A stretch of DNA of 64,000 bases from Rhizobium sp. CIAT894 (GTDB taxonomy: Bacteria > Pseudomonadota > Alphaproteobacteria > Rhizobiales > Rhizobiaceae): assembly GCF_000172795.2 (NCBI RefSeq), contig NZ_CP020947.1, positions 1,057,001-1,121,000 of the forward strand, read 5' to 3'. Positions 42,490 to 50,570 of the stretch are shown one piece after another. The notes under the pieces were generated by a model that was given only the letters and a program-made list of their open reading frames with translations, ran no database searches and had not been told where the DNA came from. The translations under genes and the position numbers were made by a program. Numbering within the stretch: position 1 is the first letter of the stretch; each line of letters starts with the position of its first letter.

Positions 42490-43056
42490 ATGCCCGACAA
42501 CACCGGAATCTATGCCTCCTTCAGCCTCGAACCGGTCGAACAGACCTTTCTGACCGAGAAGGAAGGCCGGCCGATTTTTGCCGACAAGGAATTCGTCCGC
42601 ATCTTCATCGCCGGCGACAAGCACACCGAAGTCTACCGCGAGGTGACCGACAACGACAAGCAGCGCTTTGCCGACGCCTATAAGCGCTTCAAGGAAGGGG
42701 CCGAGGCCCGCGAGCAGCTGACCGGCACGCCGCTTTCGCAATGGCCTTATCTCAAGCCCAGCCAGATCAAGGAGATGGAGGCGGTGAATATCTATACCGT
42801 CGAGCAGCTCGCCGCCCTTTCCGACACCGCCAAGCAGAAGATCGGCATGGGCGCCACCGAGCTTGTCGCCGCCGCCCGGGCCTATCTGGCAACCGCCGAG
42901 AACTCCAGCGCGGCGTCTGCCTTTGCCGCCGAAAACGAGCGGCTGAAGGGCGAAGTCACCCGCCTGCAGGAGCAGATGCGGGAGATGGCCTTGCGCTTTG
43001 AGGCGCTCGAAAAGGAAGGCGAGGGCGGCAAGGGGCGCGGCCGGCAAGCGGGCTGA
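42490..43056 (+). CDS. Phage protein with C-terminal coiled coil
   Basis: This 188-residue protein has a conserved N-terminal region (VEQTFLTEKEGRPIFADKEF, then VRIFIAGDKHTEVYREVT). A helix-hairpin-helix-like part follows (VNIYTVEQLAALSDTAKQKI), and a coiled coil (about 143-180, AENERLKGEVTRLQEQMREM). It lies between capsid and tail genes. It could be a head-completion or packaging-associated factor. No family name is certain. Confidence 0.7.
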   Translation: MPDNTGIYASFSLEPVEQTFLTEKEGRPIFADKEFVRIFIAGDKHTEVYREVTDNDKQRFADAYKRFKEGAEAREQLTGTPLSQWPYLKPSQIKEMEAVNIYTVEQLAALSDTAKQKIGMGATELVAAARAYLATAENSSAASAFAAENERLKGEVTRLQEQMREMALRFEALEKEGEGGKGRGRQAG

Positions 43057-43275
43057 GGAAGCGCTGACGCAAGCGGCCCCCTTGTATCTGCACGTTAGTA
43101 ATTTCGTGCGATGGAAGCGATTGAGCCTCTGGCCGGGTGGCCACCCGGCCAGAGGCGTGACGAAGTCGCCCGCACCCCCTCCGGTTACAACCGTGGATGA
43201 GCCTGGGATCTTCGTCATCGTCACGTACGACCGAATAGTCGCTTGGCTTCAACCGCACGCACAAGGCAGGTTACC
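43057..43275 (+). ncRNA. Candidate bridge-RNA region of the IS110 element, with a 32-bp perfect palindrome
   Basis: IS110-group elements encode a guide-like bridge RNA in the non-coding DNA upstream of the transposase. This 219-bp region has that position and size and includes a perfect palindrome at 43125-43156 (gcctctggccgggtgg and its inverse) followed by further possible stems. The RNA itself is inferred, not shown. Confidence 0.45.
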
Positions 43276-44214
43276 GTGAACAGAGTTATATGTGGAGTGG
43301 ATGTTTCGAAAGACTGGCTGGATGCGCATATCCGCCCATCCGGGACGTTTAAGCGTTTCGGCAACGATGCGGCCGGCATCGGCGCGCTTGCTGGGCTCTG
43401 CCGGGCCGAGAATGTCGAACTCGTCGTCATGGAGGCGTCGGGCGGTTACGAGCGGCAGGCCTTCCTGCTGTTGTGGGAGTTTGGGATCGCCTGCGCGCTT
43501 GCCAATCCGCGCCATGTGCGCCGCTTTGCCGAGGCCATGGGCTTTCTGGAAAAGACCGACCGCATCGACGCGGCGATGATCGCCCATTACGCCGAGACCA
43601 AGCGGCTGTCTGCCCTGTCGCCGCCGAAAGCCGCGCAGTTGCGCCTGTCGGCGCTGATGACGCGGCTGTCCCAAGTCACGCGAGACCTGATCGTTCAAAA
43701 GCAGCGCCGCAGTGCGGCCGGCGATGGGGCGATCGTGGAAAGCCTCGACGAGGTGATTGCGCTTTTGATGCGCCAGGGCAGCAGGCTGGAAGGCGAGATT
43801 GCCTCAATGATCGATGACGATCCGCTCTGGGCCTGCCTCAATCGGGCCTTTCGCTCGGTCAAGGGTGTGGCCGACCGCACCGTTGCCCGGCTGATGGGCG
43901 AATTGCCCGAAATCGGCCGGATCTCCAACAAGGCGATCGTCAAGCTGGCCGGCCTGGCGCCGATTGCCAACGACAGCGGCAAACGCAGCGGTCCCCGGCC
44001 GGTGCGCGGCGGACGCTCCGGACCGCGCGGCATCCTGTTCCTGGTCGCCGCCGTCGCGGCCAGACACGATCCGCATCTGGCTGCCTTCAGGCAAAGGTTG
44101 CAGAGCGCAGGCAAGCCGAAGATGGTCGTCCGTATTGCTCTCGCCCGAAAACTCCTGGTCATTCTCAATGCAAAAGCACGAGATGCGCGAAGAGAATTCG
44201 AACATGCAACTTGA
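43276..44214 (+). CDS. IS110-family transposase (DEDD recombinase)
   Basis: This 312-residue protein has an N-terminal RuvC-like DEDD domain with acids at Asp9 (GVDVSKDWLD), Glu53 (VVMEASGGYE), Asp95 and Asp98 (KTDRIDAAM). The C-terminal Transposase_20 domain (about 190-260) holds FRSVKGVADRTVARLMGELP and serine-rich SGKRSGPR...GGRSGPRG, where the catalytic serine should lie. All key residues are present, so the element may be active. The GTG at 43276 fits family starts (NRVICGVDVSKD). Confidence 0.92.
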   Translation: MNRVICGVDVSKDWLDAHIRPSGTFKRFGNDAAGIGALAGLCRAENVELVVMEASGGYERQAFLLLWEFGIACALANPRHVRRFAEAMGFLEKTDRIDAAMIAHYAETKRLSALSPPKAAQLRLSALMTRLSQVTRDLIVQKQRRSAAGDGAIVESLDEVIALLMRQGSRLEGEIASMIDDDPLWACLNRAFRSVKGVADRTVARLMGELPEIGRISNKAIVKLAGLAPIANDSGKRSGPRPVRGGRSGPRGILFLVAAVAARHDPHLAAFRQRLQSAGKPKMVVRIALARKLLVILNAKARDARREFEHAT

Positions 44215-44228
44215 CAACCCAGATAGTC

Positions 44229-44341
44229 GCTCATCCGCCCTACGGGCACCTTCTCCCCGCGGGGGAGAAGAGGGAATCGAGACCTCGCGGCATAACCCCT
44301 TCGCCCCAACGGGGAGAAGGTGCCGGCAGGCGGATGAGGGG
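44229..44341. repeat. Inverted-repeat element after the IS110 transposase
   Basis: The pair cgctcatccgccctacgggc / (inverse at 44310-44341) flanks inner stems ttctccccgcgggggagaa and cgccccaacggggagaagg. This is a further host-type dispersed hairpin repeat, between the IS and the next phage gene. The IS may have targeted it. Confidence 0.7.
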
Positions 44342-44405
44342 GCTGCACGGCACAACCTTCAAGCAAATTCACCCACGCCAACCGCCCTGAACCGGAGATC
44401 CGCGC

Positions 44406-45113
44406 ATGTCGCTCTTGACCATCATTCAGAACGTCTGCGCGGAGATCGACCTCGATCCGCCGACGGCTGTCATGTCCTCGGCGGATCCGCAGATCATGCA
44501 GCTGCGCATCCTCTCCACCCGCGCCGGCCGCGATCTGATGCGCGAGCATGACTGGTCGGCGCTGCTGGTCGACAGGCAGTTCACCGCGACGGGTGTCAAC
44601 CCCGAGCCGGCCGAGCCGCCCGCCGATTGGGACCGCTTCGCCGCCAATGCGAAGATCTGGAACGCCGCGCGTCTCTGGCAGCTGAACGGCCCTGTGGAGC
44701 CGCAGACCTGGCAGCGCCAGACGATCCTGAACGCAAACCCGGTGCCGCAGATCTGGCGCATGGCCGGCGGCAAGCTCGACATTTACCCGAACGCCGCGGG
44801 CGAGACGATCAGATACGAATATATCTCCGGCTTCTGGGTGGCGGTGAATGGCGGGTCGAGTTTTGCCGGCAATTGGGCCAACGACACCGATACCGCCCGT
44901 TTCCCCGAAGATCTTCTCGAACTCTCGCTGATCTGGCGCTGGAAGCGGGCCAAGGGCCTCGATTACGGCGAGGAGATCGCCAGCTTCGAGCGATCCAAGG
45001 AAGCGGCGATCGGCGCCGATCGGGCGGCAAGCCCTGTCGACCTCTCGCTGTCGGCGAGGGGTGAGGCGCGCGAGAATTATTGGCCCGGCACGATCACGGT
45101 GGCAAATCCATGA
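44406..45113 (+). CDS. Phage head-tail adaptor (P22 gp4-like)
   Basis: This 235-residue protein starts with MSLLTIIQNVCAEIDLDPPT and has conserved LRILSTRAGRDLMREHDWSA and PEDLLELSLIWRWKRAKGLD segments. These are typical of tail accessory or adaptor proteins in P22-like podoviruses. It is followed by an overlapping gene for the gp10-like tail hub. It should attach below the portal and help close the filled head. Confidence 0.8.
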   Translation: MSLLTIIQNVCAEIDLDPPTAVMSSADPQIMQLRILSTRAGRDLMREHDWSALLVDRQFTATGVNPEPAEPPADWDRFAANAKIWNAARLWQLNGPVEPQTWQRQTILNANPVPQIWRMAGGKLDIYPNAAGETIRYEYISGFWVAVNGGSSFAGNWANDTDTARFPEDLLELSLIWRWKRAKGLDYGEEIASFERSKEAAIGADRAASPVDLSLSARGEARENYWPGTITVANP

Positions 45114-46933
45114 CCCGCAGACCTGTCCCTCCGAATGGGCGCACCGGCCGCGTTTCGCCGGGCAAAGACTGGATCGCGCCGATCGGCGGCTGGCGAACCG
45201 ATGTCGAGATGGCGGATATGCCTGCGGATGCGGCGTTTCAGCTCGACAATTTCTTTCCCGAGGCCAATCGCGTCCGCGCCCGCTACGGTTTCCTCGCCTT
45301 CTCAACCGGCCTTGGCGGCGACGTGCAGACGGTCATCCCCTATTCGGGCGTCAGCAACAGGCTGTTTGCCGCCGCCGGCGACAAGATCTTCGACGTGACG
45401 GTCGGCGGGGCCGCCGGTGCGCCGGTCGTTTCCGGCCTCTCCAGCGCCCACTGGTCGGTGCAGCAATATACCAACCCGGCCGGCCAGGAATTCCTGCGCC
45501 TGGTCAACGGCCTCGACACGCCGCTGCTCTTCAACGGCACCTCCTGGACGAACAATTTTCTCACCGGCACCGCAACGCTCGCCACCCAGAACGTCGCCGT
45601 CCGCAACACAGCCTATACGCTGAGCTTTTTCGGCACCGGCTCGGTCGCGCTTTCCGGCGCCTTCACCGGCACGCTGAACGGCACCGGCGTCAACAACCGG
45701 GTGTCGCTCACCTTCACGCCGGCGGCCGGCACGCTCACCGTCACCGTGACGGGGTCGGTCACCAATGCGCAGCTGGAAAAAGCGTCGGCCGCCACACCCT
45801 ACGTCGCCTCGACGATGATATCAGGTATATCCGATGCCTCGCTGCTGATCGCGGTGACGGCCTATCGCTCGCGCCTGTGGTTCATCGAGAAGAACTCGAC
45901 CAATGTCTGGTATCTCGCCACCGATGCCGTCAGCGGCGCGGCAACGGTTCTGCCGGTCGGCGGCAATATGAAATATGGCGGCACGCTGGTTGCGATCAAC
46001 GTCTGGACGATACCGGTCTCGACCGGCCTGCAGCAGTGCCTGGTGCTGATCTCCTCGGAAGGCGAGGTGATCGTCTTCCAGGGCTCCGATCCCTCGAATG
46101 CGGCCAATTGGAGCCTCATCGGCACCTTCAAGCTCGGCCGGCCGCTTGGGCTCGATCGCTGCCTGCTGTCGGTCGGCGCCGATCTCGCCATCATGACGAC
46201 CGACGGCATCGTGCCGATCACCAAGGCGGTGCAGCTCGATCGCGGCGCCACCAGCCTGGGCGCGATCACCGCCAGGATCGGCCCGACATGGCGCGAGACG
46301 GTGGCCGCCACCGGCACGACCTCTGGGGAGTGGCAGCTTTCGAGCTTCCCGGCCAGGCAGATGGCGATTGTCAACCTGCCGTCGTCGTTCGGTCCTTATC
46401 AATATGTGATGAACACCGAGACCGGAGCCTGGTGCCGCTTCGTCGGCATGCCGGCCTCCTGCTGGGCGAGCTGGCAGGACCGGCTGTTCTTCGGGGCGGC
46501 CGACGGCACGGTCTACGAGGCCGAGGTCGGCGCCAACGACAATGGCGTGGCGATCGACGCGCTGATGGTCGGTGCCTGGAGCCGCTATGGCGACGGGCTC
46601 TCGACCAAGCTCTCGAAGCTGATCGGCGTGACGGCGCAGATCGGCGTGTCCACGGTGATGTATGCCGGCATCTCCGTCGACTACCAGACGAAGATCCCGA
46701 CAGCGCTTCTCTCCTCGGTCGAAAACAATGCGGCGGCGAAATGGGGAACGGCGATCTGGGGCGTGTCGAAATTCCCCGGCATTTCGCTGGTGCGCAAATT
46801 CGCCTCCGCCGGCGGGGCGGGGTCGGCGCTGGCGCCGACGATCCGTGCGCTGATCTCCGGCTCCTCAGGCTCCGTCTCCGAGGCCGCCGTCGTCGGCGGC
46901 TCGGTGCTTTACGAAAAGGGCGCGCCGATTTGA
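45110..46933 (+). CDS. Tail hub / DNA-stabilisation protein (P22 gp10-like)
   Basis: This 607-residue beta-rich protein begins with APIGGWRTDVEMADMPADAA and QLDNFFPEANRVRARYGFLA, typical of gp10-like tail needle/hub proteins. The middle has repeated short beta strands and Thr/Gly-rich parts, and the C-terminal half contains LGRPLGLDRCLLSVGADLAI. The ATG overlaps the previous stop (atga). It should plug the portal and connect to receptor-binding parts. Confidence 0.85.
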   Translation: MTRRPVPPNGRTGRVSPGKDWIAPIGGWRTDVEMADMPADAAFQLDNFFPEANRVRARYGFLAFSTGLGGDVQTVIPYSGVSNRLFAAAGDKIFDVTVGGAAGAPVVSGLSSAHWSVQQYTNPAGQEFLRLVNGLDTPLLFNGTSWTNNFLTGTATLATQNVAVRNTAYTLSFFGTGSVALSGAFTGTLNGTGVNNRVSLTFTPAAGTLTVTVTGSVTNAQLEKASAATPYVASTMISGISDASLLIAVTAYRSRLWFIEKNSTNVWYLATDAVSGAATVLPVGGNMKYGGTLVAINVWTIPVSTGLQQCLVLISSEGEVIVFQGSDPSNAANWSLIGTFKLGRPLGLDRCLLSVGADLAIMTTDGIVPITKAVQLDRGATSLGAITARIGPTWRETVAATGTTSGEWQLSSFPARQMAIVNLPSSFGPYQYVMNTETGAWCRFVGMPASCWASWQDRLFFGAADGTVYEAEVGANDNGVAIDALMVGAWSRYGDGLSTKLSKLIGVTAQIGVSTVMYAGISVDYQTKIPTALLSSVENNAAAKWGTAIWGVSKFPGISLVRKFASAGGAGSALAPTIRALISGSSGSVSEAAVVGGSVLYEKGAPI

Positions 46934-47346
46934 TCGTCTGCCAACCCAGTGAGGAGATCGCCGCCTGGGTGGGCGGCAGGATCGGCGTCGCCTTCCACCC
47001 GCCTTACACCACGCTTGCCCATATCGACCGCGGCCGGATCATCGCCGGCTTCGTCTTCAACGTCTGGACCGAACATGACGTCGAGGTTTCACTCGCCGCC
47101 GACCGGCTGTCGCTGACGCTGATGCGATCGGTCTTTGCCTATGTTGTGCATCAGCTCGGCTGCCGCCGCGCAACCGCCAGGACACGGGCCGACAATATCG
47201 ACGCCCAGACGATGCTCACAAGGCTCGGCGCCCGTCTGGAAGGCCGCCAGCAGGCCTATTTCGGCGACTGCGACGGCCTGCTTTACGCAATCATGAAGGA
47301 GGATTTTCCCTATGGTCTCCACGCCGAAGGCCCCGAAGGCGCCTGA
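46930..47346 (+). CDS. Phage GNAT-like protein
   Basis: This 138-residue protein starts at a TTG (46930) overlapping the stop of the tail hub gene. It reads as a GNAT-type fold with a strand pair (ACxY-like GRIIAGFVFNVWTEHDVEVS) and helix LMRSVFAYVVHQLGCRRATA. Similar small acetyltransferase-like proteins occur at this position in podovirus-like phages. Substrate unknown. The 3' end overlaps the next gene by 35 bp. Confidence 0.7.
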   Translation: MIVCQPSEEIAAWVGGRIGVAFHPPYTTLAHIDRGRIIAGFVFNVWTEHDVEVSLAADRLSLTLMRSVFAYVVHQLGCRRATARTRADNIDAQTMLTRLGARLEGRQQAYFGDCDGLLYAIMKEDFPYGLHAEGPEGA

Positions 47347-48316
47347 TCCGACCCAGACCGCAGCGGCGCAGACGGCCACCAACGTCGACACCGCCATCGC
47401 CAATGCGGGACTGAGCCACACCAACCAGTACACGCCGGATGGTTCGCTGGAATACAAGAGCAGCGGCTACCAGACGATGAAAGACCAGACCGGCAAGACC
47501 TATCAGCTGCCGACCTATTCCGCCTATCAGACCTATTCGCCCGAAAACCAGGCGATCTACGACCAGACGCAGCAGACCCAGCTCGGCCTCGCCAGGCTCG
47601 CCAACGACCAGACCGGCAAGATTTCCGGTATCCTCGGCACCAATGTCGATCTGAGCGCCGGCAATGTCGACAAATATGTCAACGATCACTGGCAGTCCGG
47701 CTTCAACAATCAGTGGGATCGCGATCAGGCGAGCCTCGACCAGAGCCTGGCCGACAAGGGCATCTCGATGGGCTCGGCGGCTTACGACAACGCCATGCGC
47801 GATTTCTCCACCCGCAAGCAGGCCGCCTCCGACCAGTATCTCGGCGACATGTATTCGAATGCCCAGAATTCAATCGTGACCGAGCGCAACCAGCCGCTGA
47901 ACGAAATTTCGGCGCTGATGTCGGGCTCGCAGGTGCACCAGCCGAGCTATGTCAATTCGCCGACAACGCAGCTGCCGAATGTCGACCAGGCGGGGCTGAT
48001 CAACGAGAACTTCAACCAGAAAATGGGCCTCTACGATCGCCAAGTCTCCCAGTCCAACGCCGCGATGGGCGGCCTCTTCGGCCTCGGTGGCTCGTTGCTC
48101 GGCGGCTGGGCAAAATCCGACCGGCGGCTGAAGGAAGACATCAGACGGGTCGGCAGCCTGGATAACGGCCTGCCGGTCTACGCATTCCGCTACAAGGACG
48201 GCGGCCCGATGCAGCTCGGCCTGATGTCCGACGATGTGCGCAAGACCCATCCGGACGCGGTGTTCGAGCATGCCGACGGCTTCGACCGCGTCTTCTACGA
48301 AAGGGCAGTGGCATGA
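47312..48316 (+). CDS. Phage tail protein with C-terminal S74 chaperone/endosialidase-type domain
   Basis: This 334-residue protein has a Gln/Asn/Tyr-rich body (about 1-240), a short glycine-rich hinge (GGLFGLGGSLLGGW), and a C-terminal S74-type intramolecular chaperone. It begins SDRRLKEDIRRVGSLDNGLP (about 270-289), where the Ser-Lys pair is catalytic, and continues PVYAFRYKDG. S74 domains trimerise fibres or spikes and then cut themselves off. Here the S74 domain sits on a protein in the ejection-gene region rather than on the obvious tail fibre. Confidence 0.78.
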   Translation: MVSTPKAPKAPDPTQTAAAQTATNVDTAIANAGLSHTNQYTPDGSLEYKSSGYQTMKDQTGKTYQLPTYSAYQTYSPENQAIYDQTQQTQLGLARLANDQTGKISGILGTNVDLSAGNVDKYVNDHWQSGFNNQWDRDQASLDQSLADKGISMGSAAYDNAMRDFSTRKQAASDQYLGDMYSNAQNSIVTERNQPLNEISALMSGSQVHQPSYVNSPTTQLPNVDQAGLINENFNQKMGLYDRQVSQSNAAMGGLFGLGGSLLGGWAKSDRRLKEDIRRVGSLDNGLPVYAFRYKDGGPMQLGLMSDDVRKTHPDAVFEHADGFDRVFYERAVA

Positions 48317-48621
48317 TTCCAACGATCTTCGCCGGCAATACCGGCAGGACACAGGGCGACATCGACGACAAGCGCAAGCAACTGGCCTACGCCATGCTGC
48401 AGCAGGGCATGGATACGAGCCCGGTGCAATCTCCATGGCAGGGAGCTGCGCGGTTGGCGCAGGCGCTGATGGGTGGTCTGGAAATTAGGCAGCAGAATGA
48501 GGCGCAGCGGGCAGGGACTGCCGAGGCCCCCACCGCGCCGACGAGCACGCCTTCCACTCCGTTGGCGAAGTTTCCCGGCTTCCTCTCATCGCTGTTTAGC
48601 GGCCAGCGCAATGTTCCATGA
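48313..48621 (+). CDS. Small hypothetical phage protein
   Basis: This 102-residue protein (atga overlap with the S74 gene) is rich in Gln, Thr, Ser and Pro after residue 60 (TAEAPTAPTSTPSTPLAKFP) and has a helical N-terminal part (DIDDKRKQLAYAMLQQGMDT). Position among ejection-type genes suggests a virion component. No family is recognised. Confidence 0.6.
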   Translation: MIPTIFAGNTGRTQGDIDDKRKQLAYAMLQQGMDTSPVQSPWQGAARLAQALMGGLEIRQQNEAQRAGTAEAPTAPTSTPSTPLAKFPGFLSSLFSGQRNVP

Positions 48622-48780
48622 ATAGCGCGCGGACTTGGCTGTCCAGAGTTAAGTCAGCGCTCTGAGGCCGGAGCCCTTGAGCCGCTTTCGCCCAACCTGC
48701 CCGTCCGCGGTTGAAGTAGACGTCAACAAGCGGCCGTCCGGAAAACCTTACATCGATCCCCAAATCCCCAGGAGCCTTTG

Positions 48781-50532
48781 ATGTCAAACTTTAAAGAAGC
48801 CCCGGCATTGAAGAAAATGCCCCGCCTTGGGGCCGCCCCCAATACGGGGCAATCCGGCGAGCAGACAGGACAGAAGCGCGAGCATAACCCGCTCGAGAAA
48901 CTGATCACTGGCGAGCTGCAGACGCCTGAAGAGCCTTCGATCGTTGGCGATGTGGCGAAGAGCTTCGGCAGTGGCATTGCCCGTGGTGGTGTCGAGCTCG
49001 TCATGTTCCCGGTGACCGCAAAACGTCTCTTGGAGCAGGGCACGGAATACGTCTACAACCAAGGTATCGATCTCGGTCGATCCGCCCTCGGCATGCCGCC
49101 GGTGAGTGACGAATGGAAAGCCAAAGTCCAGCAAGCTAAGGACATGAACTGGCTTGATTTGGATAAAGCCATCTATAGCGGCCAAGACTATGTTCGTGGG
49201 GCGATGGATGACAATCTATATGCGCCAAAGACACTCCCCGGAAAATATGCGGAAACGGTTGGCGAGTTCGTTCCGGGCGCGCTTACTGGTGGATCCAGCA
49301 ATTTGCTGACGAACATCGGCAAATTCGCCGTGATCCCTGGAGTTGCCAGCGAAGCTGCAGGGCAGTTCACCAAAGACACGAAATTGGAGCCATATGCTCG
49401 CCTCGTCGGCGCGCTTCTCGGCTCCGGTATTGTTCCAGCTGGAGAACGTTTAATTACGCCGCTACCGGTCTCCGCCGAGCGACAGATGATGAATCAGACG
49501 CTGAAAAACGAAGGGATTGATGCTGTGTCGGGGGGGCAGGCGTCCGGCAGTGTCGCCTTACGCAACGCCGAAGGCGACCTTGGCGGAGCAGCGGCGCAAG
49601 AATTGAACAGACAGCAGGGCGACCAATTCACCCGCGCGGCACTTGCTCGTGCAGGCATCGACGCCAACCGCGCCACGCCTGAGGTTATGGTTGAGGCACG
49701 GACGCGCATCGGCGATGGTTTGGATATGCTGGCCGTCAATCACAGCCTGATCCCGGATCAGCAACTCGTCGACGACATCACGACTGCTATGGGCGGCTAC
49801 AATAGTGTTACGGGGGAAGGGGCGCGTGCGCCGCTCCTCAAGAATTCGGTAGTTGATATTGCACGTCTGGCGAACGGTGAGACCTACAAAGCGGTCCGCT
49901 CTCGACTTGAAGACGCACAAGCGCGTAGCTGGAACGATCCGAATCTTTCGGAAGCATTGTCCAGCATACGCAACGCAATGGATGACGCCATGGAGCGATC
50001 GATCGCGGTGCAGAATCCGAATAGCTTGAGCGGGTGGCAGGAGGCAAAGCGTCAATACCGCAATTTTCTGGATCTGGAAAGGGCCGTCGCCGCTGCGGGC
50101 GAGGATGCTCGGAAAGGCATCATCTCTCCATCGCACTTGCAGAGCGCCACGAGACCGCAGAACCCTCGCGCGCTCGCCCAAGAGGATGGGGATTTCACCG
50201 CCCTGGTAAAGGCAGGGGAAGAAATCCTCAAACCGCATTCCAGTTCCGGTGGCTCACCGGTGCGCAGTTTTATCCAAAAAGGCATTACGGCTCTTGTTAG
50301 CGCCGGCGCGGGCGCTAAGTTGGCTGGCGGTCATGGAGCAATGCTCGGCGCCATAGCCGGCGGCGCTGTCCCCTATGCGGCCGGAAGAATTCTTTTATCT
50401 TCCCCGGTTCGCGCCTACCTCCAGAACCAACTGATCCAGCCCACACGTCTAACTAACCCGCGGGTCGCTGCGCTTGCTCAAGCCCTTCTTTCGCAGCAAG
50501 CCGCTCAAGGGCAGCAACAACCAAATCGGTAG
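48781..50532 (+). CDS. Internal virion/ejection-type protein
   Basis: This 583-residue protein lies where P22-like phages encode DNA-ejection proteins. Features are a disordered start (about 1-45), alpha-helical middle with IRNAMDDAMERSIAVQN and RQYRNFLDLERAVAAAGED, and a glycine/alanine-rich hydrophobic stretch near 500-535 (ALVSAGAGAKLAGGHGAMLG). That stretch could insert into the host membrane. Base composition is less GC-rich than the upstream morphogenesis genes, so this module was probably exchanged separately. The ATG at 48781 is chosen. Confidence 0.65.
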   Translation: MSNFKEAPALKKMPRLGAAPNTGQSGEQTGQKREHNPLEKLITGELQTPEEPSIVGDVAKSFGSGIARGGVELVMFPVTAKRLLEQGTEYVYNQGIDLGRSALGMPPVSDEWKAKVQQAKDMNWLDLDKAIYSGQDYVRGAMDDNLYAPKTLPGKYAETVGEFVPGALTGGSSNLLTNIGKFAVIPGVASEAAGQFTKDTKLEPYARLVGALLGSGIVPAGERLITPLPVSAERQMMNQTLKNEGIDAVSGGQASGSVALRNAEGDLGGAAAQELNRQQGDQFTRAALARAGIDANRATPEVMVEARTRIGDGLDMLAVNHSLIPDQQLVDDITTAMGGYNSVTGEGARAPLLKNSVVDIARLANGETYKAVRSRLEDAQARSWNDPNLSEALSSIRNAMDDAMERSIAVQNPNSLSGWQEAKRQYRNFLDLERAVAAAGEDARKGIISPSHLQSATRPQNPRALAQEDGDFTALVKAGEEILKPHSSSGGSPVRSFIQKGITALVSAGAGAKLAGGHGAMLGAIAGGAVPYAAGRILLSSPVRAYLQNQLIQPTRLTNPRVAALAQALLSQQAAQGQQQPNR

Positions 50533-50570
50533 CGTAACACGCCAGCAGTCGTTTCTTCCGGAGAAGACCA

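Larger units (their letters stand above)
43057..44228 (+). mobile_element. IS110-family insertion sequence (ends approximate)
   Basis: One DEDD transposase gene with about 220 bp of non-coding DNA on its left and little on its right, as expected for an IS110-group element without terminal inverted repeats. It separates two phage late genes. The ends are not resolved: atagtcgct at 43235-43243 recurs at 44223-44231 and might reflect one boundary, but the left non-coding part would then be unusually short. Confidence 0.7.

Noticed and set aside
43235-44231. atagtcgct direct repeats as IS110 target duplication
   Set aside because: IS110 elements usually make no target duplication, and a left end at 43235 would leave too little room for the non-coding end. 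Probably chance.
45061-47346. 761-residue fused protein across the tail hub gene
   Set aside because: Only its last 138 residues look like a protein (the GNAT-like gene starting at TTG 46930); the rest is an off-frame reading of the gp10-like gene.
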